From assembly GCF_045679555.1 (NCBI RefSeq), contig NC_092115.1:37239728-37303727 (forward strand): a DNA stretch of 64,000 nt. The letters run 5' to 3'. Numbering within the stretch: the stretch's first letter is position 1; the number at the start of each line of letters is the position of its first letter. The position numbers were made by a program, and so were the translations under genes. The notes beneath the pieces were generated by a model. The model was not told the origin of the DNA. It did not search any database and saw only the letters and a program-made list of their open reading frames with translations. This stretch comes from Salvelinus alpinus (Eukaryota; Chordata; Actinopteri; Salmoniformes; Salmonidae). Below, piece after piece: positions 50,709-61,189 of this stretch.

Positions 50709-52640
50709 AATGAAAACTGGAATAAATGTTGTAGATCTTAATGTTTTTCCTCATAATCCTGGACTATCGGACCACCATTTTATTACGTTTGCAATCGCAA
50801 CAAATAATCTGTTCAGACCCCAACCAAGGAGCATCAAAAATTGTGCTATAAATTCTCAGACAACACAAAGATTCCCTGATGCCCTTCCAGACTCCCTCTG
50901 CCTACCCAAGGACGTCAGAGGACAAAAATCAGTTAACCACCTAACTGAGGAACTCAATTTAACCTTGCGCAATACCCTAGATGCAGTTGCACCCCTAAAA
51001 ACCATAAACATTTGTCATAAGAAACTAGCTCCCTGGTATACAGAAAATACCCGAGCTCTGAAGCAAGCTTCCAGAAAATGGCGCCACACCAAACTGGAAG
51101 TCTTCCCGACTAGCTTGGAAAGACAGTACCGTGCAGTATCGAAAAGCCCTCACTGCTGCTCGATCATCCTATTTTTCCAACTTAATTGAGGAACATAAGA
51201 ACAATCCAAAATTTATTTTTGATACTGTCGCAAAGCTAACTAAAAAGCAGCATTCCCCAAGTGAGGATGGCTTTCACTTCAGCAGTAAAACATTCATGAA
51301 CTTCTTTGAGGAAAAGATCATGATCATTAGAAAGCAAATTACGGACTCCTCTTTAAATCTGCGTATTCCTCCAAAGACATTTTACATTTGACATTTTAGT
51401 CATTTAGCAGACGCTCTTATCCAGAGCGACTTACAGTAGAGTGCATACATTTTATTACATTTTTACATACTGAGACAAGGATATCCCTACCGGCCAAGAG
51501 CAGACGCTCTTATCCAGAGCGACTTACAGTAGAGTGCATACATTTTATTACATTTTTTTTTACATACTGAGACAAGGATATCCCTACCGGCCAAACCCTC
51601 CCTAACCCGGACGACGCTATGCCAATTGTGCGTCGCCCCACGGATCTCCCGGTTGCGGCCGGCTGCGACAGAGCCTGGGCGCGAACCCAGAGACTCTGGT
51701 GGCGCAGCTAGCACTGCGATGCAGTGCCCTAGACCACTGCGCCACCCGGGAGACCAAAGCTCAGCTGTCCTGAGTCTGCACAACTCTGCCAGGACCTAGG
51801 ATCAAGAGAGACAATTAAGTGTTTTAGTACTATATCTCTTGACACAATGATGAAAATAATCATGGCCTCTAAACCTTCAAGCTGCATACTGGACCCTATT
51901 CCAACTAAACTACTGAAAGAGCTGCTTCCTGTGCTTGGCCCTCCTATGTTGAACATAATAAACGGCTCTCTATCCACCGGATGTGTACCAAACTCACTAA
52001 AAGTAGCAGTAATAAAGCCTCTCTTGAAAAAGCCAAACCTTGACCCAGAAAATATAAAAACTATCGGCCTATATCAAATCTTCCATTCCTCTCAATTTTT
52101 TTTGAAAAAGCTGTTGCACAGCAACTCACTGCCTTCCTGAAGACAAACAATGTATACGAAATGCTGGTTTTAGACCCCATCATAGCACTGAGACTGCACT
52201 TGTGAAGGTGGTAAATTACCTTTTAATGGCGTCAGACCGAGGCTCTGCATCTGTCCTCGTGCTCCTAGACCTTAGTGCTGCCTTTGATACCATCGATCAC
52301 CACAGTCTTTTGGAGAGATTGGAAACCCAAATTGGTCTACACGGAAAAGTTCTGGCCTGGTTTAGATCTTATCTGTCGGAAAGATATCAGATTGTCTCTG
52401 TGAATGGTTTGTCCTCTGACAAATCAACTGTACATTTCGGTGTTCCTCAAGGTTCCGTTTTAGGACCACTACTGTTTTCACTATATATTTTACCTCTTGG
52501 GGATGTCATTCGAAAACATAATGTTAACTTTCACTGCTATGCGGATGACACACAGCTGTACATTTCAATGAAACATGGTGAAGCCCCAAAATTGAGATAT
52601 CAGCTGATGTAAGAAGGGCTATATAAATAAATGTATTTGA
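50709..52640 (+). mobile_element. L2-like LINE copy with internal deletion, inserted in RSg-1-like LINE
   Basis: 50710-51391 holds the endonuclease-RT linker (GLSDHHFITFAIATNN, KKLAPWYTENTRALKQASRK). 51847-52612 holds RT ([53 protein letters not shown]). The sequence then jumps from GEAPKL straight to the 3' end GAGATATCAGCTGATGTAAG. Frameshifts at about 51130 and 52070. A SINE splits it at 51384-51753. Confidence 0.88.
51384..51753 (-). repeat. tRNA-derived SINE with tandemly duplicated tail, inserted in L2-like LINE
   Basis: The tail-side block TTAGCAGACGCTCTTATCCA, GAGCGACTTACAGTAGAGTG up to GATATCCCTACCGGCCAA occurs twice in tandem (about 51406-51498 and 51502-51596). The body follows, then the tRNA-like head in reverse (GGCGCGAACCCAGAGACTCT, GTGCCCTAGACCACTGCGCC). 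CCAAAG flanks the insertion on both sides (51371-51376 and 51754-51759), a possible target duplication. Confidence 0.82.
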
Positions 52641-52985
52641 TATTTACATTGACGCCCCCCCCACACACACACACACACACTTTGTTTTTACACTGCTGTA
52701 ACTCGCTGTTTATTATCTCACTTTACCTCTACCTACATGTACAAATTACCTTGACTAACCTGTACCCCCACACATTCACTCGGTACCGATAACCCTTGCA
52801 TATAGCCTCTGTATTGTTATTTTATAGTGCTACTTTCGATTTTTTTACTTTAGTTTATTTTGTAAATATTTTCGTAACTCTATTTCTTGAATTGCATTGA
52901 TGGTTAAGGGCTTGTAAGTAAGCATGTCATGGTAAGGTCTACCTGTTGTATTTGGCACGTGACAAATAAAAAATTATTTGATTTC
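52641..52985 (+). mobile_element. RSg-1-like LINE 3' UTR and tail
   Basis: C-run and CA-repeat, then CTCGCTGTTTATTATCTCAC, ACATGTACAAATTACCTTGA, GGGCTTGTAAGTAAGCATGT and ACGTGACAAATAAAAAATTA. It continues the element whose coding part ends at 50708. Confidence 0.85.
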
Positions 52986-53000
52986 ATATATGGGCAAATA

Positions 53001-53421
53001 CACTACATGACCAAAAGTATATGGACACCTGCTCATCAAACATCTCATTCCAAAATTGTGTGCATTAATATGGAGTTTGTCCCCCCTTTGCTGCTGTAAC
53101 AGCCTCCACTCTTCTGGGAAGGCTTTCCACTAGATGTTGGAACATTTCTGCAGGGACTTGCTTTAGCCACAAGAGCATTAGTGAGGTCAGGCACTGATGT
53201 TGGGCGATTAGACCCGGCTTGCAGTCGGCGTTCCAGTCGGCGTTCCAAATCATCCCAAAGGTGTTCGATGGGGTTGAGGTCAGGGCTCTGTGCAGGCCAA
53301 TGTTACTATGGAGATTGCATGGCTGTGTGCTCGATTTTATTCACCTGTCAGCAACGGGTGTGGCTGAAATTGCCGAATCCACTCATTTGAAGGGGTGTCC
53401 ACATATTTTCTATATATAGTG
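53001..53421. mobile_element. Tc1-type MITE (CACTACATGACCAAAAG ends)
   Basis: 421 bp, flanked by TA (52999-53000, 53422-53423). Left end CACTACATGACCAAAAGTAT; right end GGTGTCCACATATTTTC then TATATATAGTG. GGACACC/GGTGTCC are inverted near the ends. Contains a duplicated CAGTCGGCGTTCC at 53221-53246. It is a deletion derivative of a Tc1 element; no transposase domain remains. Confidence 0.88.
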
Positions 53422-53698
53422 TATGTTTCCACCACATATGCCCATATAAAACATATAAGTAATATAAATATATTGCCATATATTACTTTTCTTAAAGTAC
53501 GATGGGCATGTGGTCGTTGAGTCAAATAATGCTTATGTGACAAAGTAGATTATTTTAGAACGTTGTACATGTACATTTTGTTTACACGTCTATGTAGTCT
53601 GCACTCACTGGAGTCTGAAAACACTTTCGAAAAACTATATATTTATATAACCTTACAAACATGGCGATTGCAGTGCCCATAAGTGTGTTTTCGAAGAG

Positions 53699-53823
53699 TT
53701 ATTTTGCTGACCAGTCCTTTACAAGTGCTTTCATCCAATCCCAGTCCTGCTTTGCATAGAATGCCACACCCTCTCTATCGTCACTCAGGAGATGGTGGGC
53801 CTGTGTGAGTTTCTGGTCCTTGT
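53699..53823 (-). CDS. Possible terminal coding exon of an unrecognised minus-strand gene
   Basis: Minus-strand frame ending at 53699 with the sequence KLTQAHHLLSDDREGVAFYA then KQDWDWMKALVKDWSAK and a stop. An acceptor-like CCCCTGTCCTGCCAAG ends at 53824. Composition (charged, amphipathic, Trp-rich) looks like a real protein end, not a transposon, and I know no family for it. No upstream exon was found. It may also be chance. Confidence 0.35.
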
Positions 53824-53923
53824 CTTGGCAGGACAGGGGAAACGCTCGGATTTTCAGAATTAAAGCAACAACTGACCGAGAGGGGTACAGTAAGGAAACG
53901 GGTTCAACCAATTGCTGATTCAC

Positions 53924-55721
53924 TTCTAAAGGTGTATCATATCAAGTATCCGTTTGGGTCTTAACTTGAGACATAACAAAGTTCTAGAATTGTTTCGCGT
54001 CATTGTATCCGAAACGAGAACCCGTTTGAGGTTCGACGGATAGATAAAGCGACAGGGTCAGACAGACTATTGTTTCCCTGTGTTTTCTGTCCAACTTCAG
54101 CCATTAACAGGGTTTACAAAAAAAAGACTGCGATATTAAAAATAAAAATAAACTTTATCCAACGCCAGAGAATAAATGGGGTAATACATGATTCCGGTAA
54201 GTTTGTTTCTTTGTTATTACTGAAGCGTGTCCGAGTGAGTGCGCCTGTGCAGTCTGACCATTTGCGCTAGTACGCCACAAAGGATCCAAATATCTGTTCC
54301 AACTTGTGAGCTGTTCAGCATTGTAAGCTGTCTTAATGTTACATTTGTAACAATGTTAAAATTATGAGGGCTGTTTAGGCTACTATTAGCAAAGCGCCGG
54401 ATATCTTTCTCTGTCGGCCACATTTGTACCTAGCATTTTTTTGTCAAGGGCTATTAGTTTGCTCGCTCACTGATTGACCCACATCATTTTGGGGAATATA
54501 CATTTATAATTTCCGGAAACTAATGAGTTTCAACAGAACGCAGCATGATACATTTAGTTCGCTAATCACTTGAGTGATTTGGTTCTGGGTTCGGAGATTA
54601 TATAGCCCAGCCCCTGACTGTCAGTCTCGTAAATTGGATCAGGGCCAGCGCCCGAAGGAACCAATTGGACTGCCATTTGAATTCTATAGGCGGGACCGTT
54701 TTATCAATGGGTGTTCTAGTAAATGGGTGTCACAATAAAGAATAGGCAGCTCCTGAATTTCAAATTTGGGCAAGCTTACAATTTATCCTAGATTTCTACT
54801 TATCTGCGTGTCAGTTGAGTATTTGTAAATGCAAATAAAAAGATGGACAAGTTTCATATCAATAATTGTCACATGGTTAATCATAAAAATCTGAATGAAT
54901 TAAAATGATACAAATAAAAAAGTTTAAATTTCACTAATGCAAGAGCACCAGCCTTTGCAATATGGACACATTGATTGCCTACACGGTGATCCATTGGCGG
55001 CTAAAGAAATTAGCGCATGGAACTCCGAGATAGCCTATGGGCCAATGCCGCAGTAGACCTATCACTTCCATCGTCAACTAAGTAAAATACATAGGCCTAA
55101 AGCCAATAAATAGAAACAGTACAAAATATCCTGATACATTCAGGTTCTGTTAATCCCATTAATATCTTTTACGTCTGTCTTGAGCTATCTCTAGTGAAGT
55201 GCAATATTGTATGAACTCAGCAGTTTGGTGTGCTCAAGCGCGCACTCTCCCTCAAAGTTATCAGGACAGAGAATCCACACACGTGCTCATTGCGCACATG
55301 TAGCACTCCAAACAAAAGACAATGATAACATTTACAAAACTCGTAAATGATGGTTATGAAATTAACCAAAAGTTGTTTCTCACAAGTGTAGCAGGTTGGG
55401 AACTCTGCAAACAACGTTTCCACTCACGAGAATGTGAACGGTAAATGACTATAATACATGCATTATCAGAAATGAATATAGCCAAATGACTGGGATTAAT
55501 GGTACATTTTACTAGGACTACTGGTTAAATATGTAAAAGGGAATTGCTAAAAATATATAATCAAAGGGCAAACAATTCACACAATGAAACAATGAATGTG
55601 CAAGAATTGGCAGGAGACAATGGAGCACATTCTGGAAAGCTGAGTGCATGCATTCTGGGGAGCGATGCCCATATCTTTGCCACACAACCCTTCCGTTCTA
55701 GGCCTATGCACTTGTGATTTA
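53924..55721. other. Largely unique region without recognised genes
   Basis: No repeat family recognised and no convincing frame. 54600-54760 contains an inverted CCAAT pair (ACCAATTGG) and a GC box (GGCGGGACC) and could be a promoter; weak evidence only. Confidence 0.35.
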
Positions 55722-55897
55722 CATTTTTATTTAACCTTTATTTAACTAGGCAAGTCCAGTTAAGAACAAATTCTTATTTACAATGATGGCGTACCCCGGC
55801 CAAACCTTAACCCGGACGACACTGGGCCAATTGTACGGGACTCCCAATCACGGCCGGTTGTGATACAGCCTAGAATCGAACCAGGGTCTTTAGTGAC
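55722..55897 (-). repeat. tRNA-derived SINE with HpaI-type tail, minus orientation
   Basis: TTTAACCTTTATTTAACTAG, GGCAAGTCCAGTTAAGAACA tail; body CCCGGACGACACTGGGCCAA and CAATCACGGCCGGTTGTGAT; head partly lost after GAATCGAACCAGGGTCTTTA. Confidence 0.87.
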
Positions 55898-57790
55898 ACG
55901 TGATTTGTCACATGTGCCGAATACAACCGGTGTAGACCTTACAGTGAAATGCTAACTTTCAAGCCCTTTTAACCAACAATGCAGTTTTAAGAAAAAACAA
56001 GTGTTAAGTAAAAAGTAAATAAAACATTAAAAAAGAACAGTAACAAATAATTAAAGAGCAGCAGCAAAATAACAATAAAGGCTATATAGGGGGCACCGGT
56101 TAGTCAAGGTAATTGAGGGAATATGTACATGTAGGTAGAGTTAAAGTGACTATGCATAGATGATAACCAGAGTAGCAGCAGTGTAAAGGGGGGGGGGGGG
56201 GAGGCAATGCAAATAGCCTGGGTAGCCATTTTATTAGCTCTTCAGGAGTCTTATGGCTTGGGGGTGGAAGCTGTTAAGTCTTTTGTACCTAGACTTGGCG
56301 CTCCGGTACCGCTTACCATGCGGTAGCAGAGAGAACAGTCTATGACTAGGGTGGCTGGAGTCTTTGACCATTTTTAGGGCTTTCCTCTGACACAGAGGTA
56401 TAGACCTCTGGTATAGAGGTTCTGGATGGCAGGAAGCTTGGCCCCAGTGATGTACTCGGCCGTACGTCTACCCTCTGTAGTGCCTTGCGGATGGCCTAGC
56501 ATTTGCCATACCAGGCATTGATACAACCAGTCATGATGCTCTCGATGGTGCAGCTGTAGAACTTTTTGAGGATCTGAGGACCCATGCCAAGTCTTTTCAG
56601 TCTCCTGAGGGGGAATAGGCTTTGTCGTGCCCTCTTCATGACTGTCTTGGTGTGTTTGGACCATGATAGTTTGTTGGTGATGTGAACACCAAGGAACTTG
56701 AAGCTCTCAGCCTGCTTCACTGCAGCCCCGATGAGAATGGGGGTGTGCTTGGTCCTCCTTTTCTTGTAGTCCACAATCATCTCCTTTGTCTTGAACACAT
56801 TGAGGGAGAGGTTGTTGTCCTGGCATCACCCTATAGGCTGTCTTATCGTTGTCAGTGATCAGGCCTACCACTGTTGTCATTGGCAAACTTAATGATGGTG
56901 TTGGAGTCGTGCTTGGCCATGCAGTCATGAGTGAACAGGGAGTACAGGAGGGGACTGAGCATGCACCCCTGAGGGGGCCCCGTGTTGAGGATCAGCATGG
57001 TGGATGTGTTTGTACTTGCCTTGAAGTGAGAATAGAAGAAATTTAGCTAATCTGGTAGGCTCGTGTCACTGGGCAGCTCATGGCTGTGCTTCCCTTTGTA
57101 GTCTGTAATAGTTTGCAAGCCTTGCCACATCCGACGAGTGTCGGAACCGGTGTAGTATGATTCAATCTTAGTACTGTATTGATGCTTTGCCTGTTTGATA
57201 GTTTTGTCGGAGGGCAGAGCAGGATTTCTTATAAGCTTCCAGGTTAAAGTCCCGCTCCTTGAAAGCGGCAGCTCTTCCCTTTAGCTCAATGCGGATGTTG
57301 CCTATAATCCATGACTTTTGGTTGGGGTTTGTATGTACAGTCACTGTGGGGATGACGTCATCGATGCACTTATTGATGAAGCCAGTGACTGTGGTGTACT
57401 CCTCAATGCCATCGGAAGAATCCCTGAACATATTCCAGTCTGTGCTAGCAAAACAGTCCTGTAGTTTAGCGAATGATGGGGATGAGGGCCTTGTCAGGTG
57501 CAAAGGATTTACTCCAGACGTCTGACTCGTTAAAGAAAAAAAAATCTTATCCAGTATGGGGTGAATAATTGCTGTCCTGATATCTAGAAGCTCTTTTCTC
57601 GTCATAAGAGACGGTGGCAGAAACATTATGTACAAAATAAGTTACAAATAATGCGAGAAGAAAAAAACACGCACAATTGGTTAGGGGACCGTAAAATGGC
57701 AGCCATCTCCTCCAGCGCCATTTGGACAGGCAAGGAGGTACGGTTGCCCGCCCATAACGCCGGCCCAGAATTAGACCGCATATCAACTTG
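55898..57790 (-). pseudogene. RSg-1-like LINE with internal deletion, minus orientation
   Basis: 3' tail 55898-56120; C-terminal coding part 56374-56798 ([38 protein letters not shown]). RT core missing between about 56830 and 57000. N-terminal linker part 57168-57635 (DCFASTDWNMFRDSSDGIEE, NPNQKSWIIGNIRIELKGRA). 5' leader up to about 57790. Frame broken several times. A G-run of 12 or more lies at 56189-56201. Confidence 0.87.
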
Positions 57791-57986
57791 ATCTAATTTC
57801 TCAAATACTTTGCTAATTTCATTTTGGATTAGTTTCGGCTTATTATGTTATCATAATCATCATGGAAACTCCTAGCTGGAAGGCTGCAGGGTGTGCATAA
57901 TTTGTCCCAGTTATGCCCTTATTCATTCATCGTGTACACCTGATTCAGCTAATGAAGGTTCGGTATTGGCGATCGAAGTTGAATTA

Positions 57987-58172
57987 GATGTTAGTTCATT
58001 TTTGTCATTTAGCAGATGCTCGTATCCAGAGTGACTTACAGGAGCAATTAGGGTGAAGTGCATTGCTCAAGGGCACATTGACAGACTTTTCACCTAGTCG
58101 CCTCTGGGATTCAAACCAGCGACCTGTCTGTTACTGGCCCAATGCTCTTAATCGCTAGGCTACCTGCCGTTA
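57987..58172 (-). repeat. tRNA-derived SINE, minus orientation
   Basis: TTTAGCAGATGCTCGTATCC, GAGTGACTTACAGGAGCAAT, then the reverse tRNA-like head (GGGATTCAAACCAGCGACCT, CTTAATCGCTAGGCTACCTG). Nothing recognised between 58173 and 58676. Confidence 0.8.
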
Positions 58173-58676
58173 GTGCCAGGCTAGGACATCCATACTGCAT
58201 CCCTCCAGGACCAGGGGGGGAAAAGGACCGTATGGAACATTGGATTCAATCCAGACTTTGTAAATATATTTTTCAGGGGGAAATGTGCACATGGTGTACA
58301 CACTACAGTACAATGAAATGCTTACTTCCAGGTTCCCTCTCAATAATGCTACAACAAAAGGAATATAAGAAATACCAAATATGCACTTGTTGCATTCCAT
58401 AGAGTTTTCTTTGTGAATTGACAATTAACTTTTTGGTCAGATCAGGGCAGAGTTGTACATAAATTCTCCCTAATAGCCAGTCTCGAGTTTGCCTTTTGTA
58501 TGAAGTCAATTGTCCTCTGCCATAGCTGTTTTATTGCTGTTTTTCAAAAAGAGATTATATTATAAAACATCTTACTCTATGAATGACAATTTTTATATAC
58601 TTTTATATTTTGTCATGTATGAATCGCTTACACATTGAACATGTAAAATGTTCAATCTATTTTCTCTTTCCATAGG

Positions 58677-58851
58677 TGTTTCTGTTGTGACTCACTGCCT
58701 CTGGTGGGGTGTCAAACTTGATTCTCAGAGGACAGAGAACTTGTGAAAAGAGGACAGAGCGCTTTGAAAAGTTGATGTAATTCTACTTTACTGTGGATAT
58801 ATTGCCTCACATTCCTACCGCCAAAAGGACCAACTGCACGGACAACCGGTA
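58677..58851 (+). other. homez: Probable homez 5' UTR exon
   Basis: Preceded by a pyrimidine-rich acceptor (CTCTTTCCATAG) and followed by a donor (ACCG/GTAAAGTA at 58852). The next acceptor, TCTCTACTAG at 59082, lies 28 bases before the homez start codon. No coding potential. Inferred from splice-site quality and position. Confidence 0.5.
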
Positions 58852-59110
58852 AAGTACGTTAATTTAAAATTTAAAAAATGCAACATTCTTGCTTGTAGAG
58901 GTCGTGAGAGCACACTTTCCTGATTCAATTGCTAATTTCAGCCCGACAGGCAAGCGATCTACCTGTTGGAGACCCCTGGACTAGACATTGGCAAACTCCA
59001 GTGCTATTTCTCATATTTGTTTGTTAGTGCGATAATCAATTTGAGCACAATGTATTTTACATCTTTGTCTTATCTCTACTAGACTGGAGTGACGTGCGGT
59101 GACACCACCG

Positions 59111-61189
59111 ATGGCAACACACGTTGACCGTAACAGAAGAATAGGCCTGGAGGTGAATATGGAGTCATTCCAGAGTGACGTCACAAAGACAGCGTGTGAA
59201 GGAAAGGATGCCGCCCCGCGTTCCTCCAAAACTCCACACCACCAGATAACCAATGGAAAGAGCCATCTATCCTTTGACCACAATGCAACAGACAGTGATG
59301 GAGGCAAGGTCAGAGATGGTGGTGTTAGTTTCAGCACCAACCACAACTCTGTGGTGTGCCTGCCTTTGGTCTCTGAGGGCCTGAAGCTAGTATGGACACA
59401 GTCAAATCAGACACGTGAGCTTGACACCATCCAAGAGCTGATCCAGGCATTCAATGTGTTCCCATACCCAACATCTCGTGAGGTGAATGCCTTGGCACGG
59501 CACTGTGCCCTGCCTCTGGACAAGGTCAAGGTCTGGTTCATGGTGCAGAGAATCAAATACGGCATCAGCTGGGCCTCAGAGGAGATTGAGGAGACGCGTG
59601 GCAAGCTGGCCGGACCTGAGTGGACTAACGACTATGCAAATGAGAAAGAGGAGATAAAGATGAGGAAGGGGTGTGGGGAGATGTCTGTGGAAGCAGAGGA
59701 CAAAGGTCAAATAAATAATGGTCTTGACTCTTCCCTGCTCCACCCAAGAAAACGAGCCAGACATGAGACTCCAGAAGACTGCAAACCAGCCTCCACCATC
59801 CGACATTTCAGTTCCTCTCTCCCACCCCCTCAGGATTCATACTACTACCGCCCTCCTGTAGACATGCCAGCAACTACCGCAACAGAGGCTTCCCTGAGCC
59901 TCTCTGAGACCTCACTTGGCTCTCCACAGCAACAACAACGCGGACGCTACAAAAAGACCAAAGCTCAGCTTGCAGTCCTTCGCAGCAGCTTCCTGCGTGA
60001 AAACTGGCCTGCAGAGACAGAGCTCCGATGCCTGCAGAATGAAACGGGCCTGAGCCGCAATGACATACGCAAATGGTTCAGCGACAGCCGGTACCAGCTT
60101 AGAAATGGGCGCGGACTGCTTAGAACATCCATGGTCTACCCTCAGCTCATCATAGGAGAAGCAAAGGACGAGCCTCAGCAACTTCAGTCTTTTCCACGCG
60201 TAGCTCACAGGCCTCGGGATCAAGAAAATGATATTGAAGTGCAGAGAGGGGCTCAAGGGAAGGGAGCTCGCAGCAATGGGGTGAAAGATTCACATTTCTT
60301 CCAGAACTTCCTGTCAAACAGCCTGGAGACCTTTGGGGAGGGAGCAGTGGAGACGGAGGAGGACGAGGTTGCAGAGGAAGCCTCTGTTCACACTGAGACT
60401 GTTAAGGAAGAGGAGGTGAAAAAGGAAGAAAAGCCCCTACAGTTTATTAGGGGCAACAAAGACCCAGAGATTAAACAACCACCATCAGCCGTTACCATCT
60501 GCTCTTCTTCCTCCCCCTCTCATTCTACCACCCCTCCCCCTTCGACTACTGTCCCCACTATTAAGCATAGTTCCACTAGCACCAGCACCCTGCAGAAGTC
60601 TGCTCGCTCAGCCAAAGCCCCACTCACAGCCCTGTCTCTCTCCAATCCTCCCCCATCCTGGTCTCCTCTTACACCTGCTGGCCGACTACGGAAGACCAAG
60701 GAACAACTGGACATACTAAAGGAGCACTTCCTGCGCTGCCAGTGGCCTAAGAGTGAGGACTACACCCAGCTGGTAGAGCTCACAGGCTTGCCCCGTGCAG
60801 ACATCATCCAGTGGTTTGGGGATACGCGCTACGCTGTTAAAAATGGGCAGCTACGCTGGGTGCAGGGGGTCCGTGAGCAATTTCTGTCTGAACTAGCCAC
60901 ACAGCAAAATGGCAGTGGAGTCACCGGTGGAAACGGTTCCAGTGGGATCCCTCGGGTTATGGGTAGCCGCAAACGTAAGACTCAAGCGAATGGCACCACA
61001 GCAACATCCACTGCAGATTTCCCGGACATCAAGCCGCTGGGGGTTTACCATCGCTTGACAGGGGTTCTTCATGAGAAAGACCTTGATGCCCTTTGCAAAA
61101 AGTCACGAATGAGCTACCAGCAGGTGCGAGACTGGTTTGCATCTCAGGAGAGCAAGGAAATTGACCCAGAAACCAATGTCACTGATTGA
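59111..61189 (+). CDS. homez: Homeobox and leucine zipper protein Homez
   Basis: A nuclear DNA-binding protein with several atypical homeodomains; transcription-factor role is family knowledge. The coding region is one uninterrupted 692-residue frame. The ATG at 59111 is chosen because the open frame upstream offers only GTG, and a splice acceptor lies just before it. Homeodomain-like segments: about 91-152 (LKLVWTQSNQTRELDTIQEL, VKVWFMVQRIKYGISW), 277-336 (RYKKTKAQLAVLRSSFL, IRKWFSDSRYQLRNG), 525-584 (RLRKTKEQLDILKEHFLRCQ, IIQWFGDTRYAVKNGQLRW) and 637-680 (LGVYHRLTGVLHEKDL, QVRDWFASQ). Each has the WF recognition-helix core. The stretches between are acidic (EEDEVAEE), Ser/Pro-rich and carry basic patches (PRKRARHE, SRKRKTQ). 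Longer than human HOMEZ (about 550); the C-terminal acidic tail of the human protein is absent here. Confidence 0.95.
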   Translation: MATHVDRNRRIGLEVNMESFQSDVTKTACEGKDAAPRSSKTPHHQITNGKSHLSFDHNATDSDGGKVRDGGVSFSTNHNSVVCLPLVSEGLKLVWTQSNQTRELDTIQELIQAFNVFPYPTSREVNALARHCALPLDKVKVWFMVQRIKYGISWASEEIEETRGKLAGPEWTNDYANEKEEIKMRKGCGEMSVEAEDKGQINNGLDSSLLHPRKRARHETPEDCKPASTIRHFSSSLPPPQDSYYYRPPVDMPATTATEASLSLSETSLGSPQQQQRGRYKKTKAQLAVLRSSFLRENWPAETELRCLQNETGLSRNDIRKWFSDSRYQLRNGRGLLRTSMVYPQLIIGEAKDEPQQLQSFPRVAHRPRDQENDIEVQRGAQGKGARSNGVKDSHFFQNFLSNSLETFGEGAVETEEDEVAEEASVHTETVKEEEVKKEEKPLQFIRGNKDPEIKQPPSAVTICSSSSPSHSTTPPPSTTVPTIKHSSTSTSTLQKSARSAKAPLTALSLSNPPPSWSPLTPAGRLRKTKEQLDILKEHFLRCQWPKSEDYTQLVELTGLPRADIIQWFGDTRYAVKNGQLRWVQGVREQFLSELATQQNGSGVTGGNGSSGIPRVMGSRKRKTQANGTTATSTADFPDIKPLGVYHRLTGVLHEKDLDALCKKSRMSYQQVRDWFASQESKEIDPETNVTD

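Noticed and set aside
51600-51753. tRNA gene candidate on the minus strand
   Set aside because: It is the tRNA-like head of a SINE with body and tail attached.
59011-59346. Minus-strand frame opposite the homez start
   Set aside because: Shadow of the homez coding exon.
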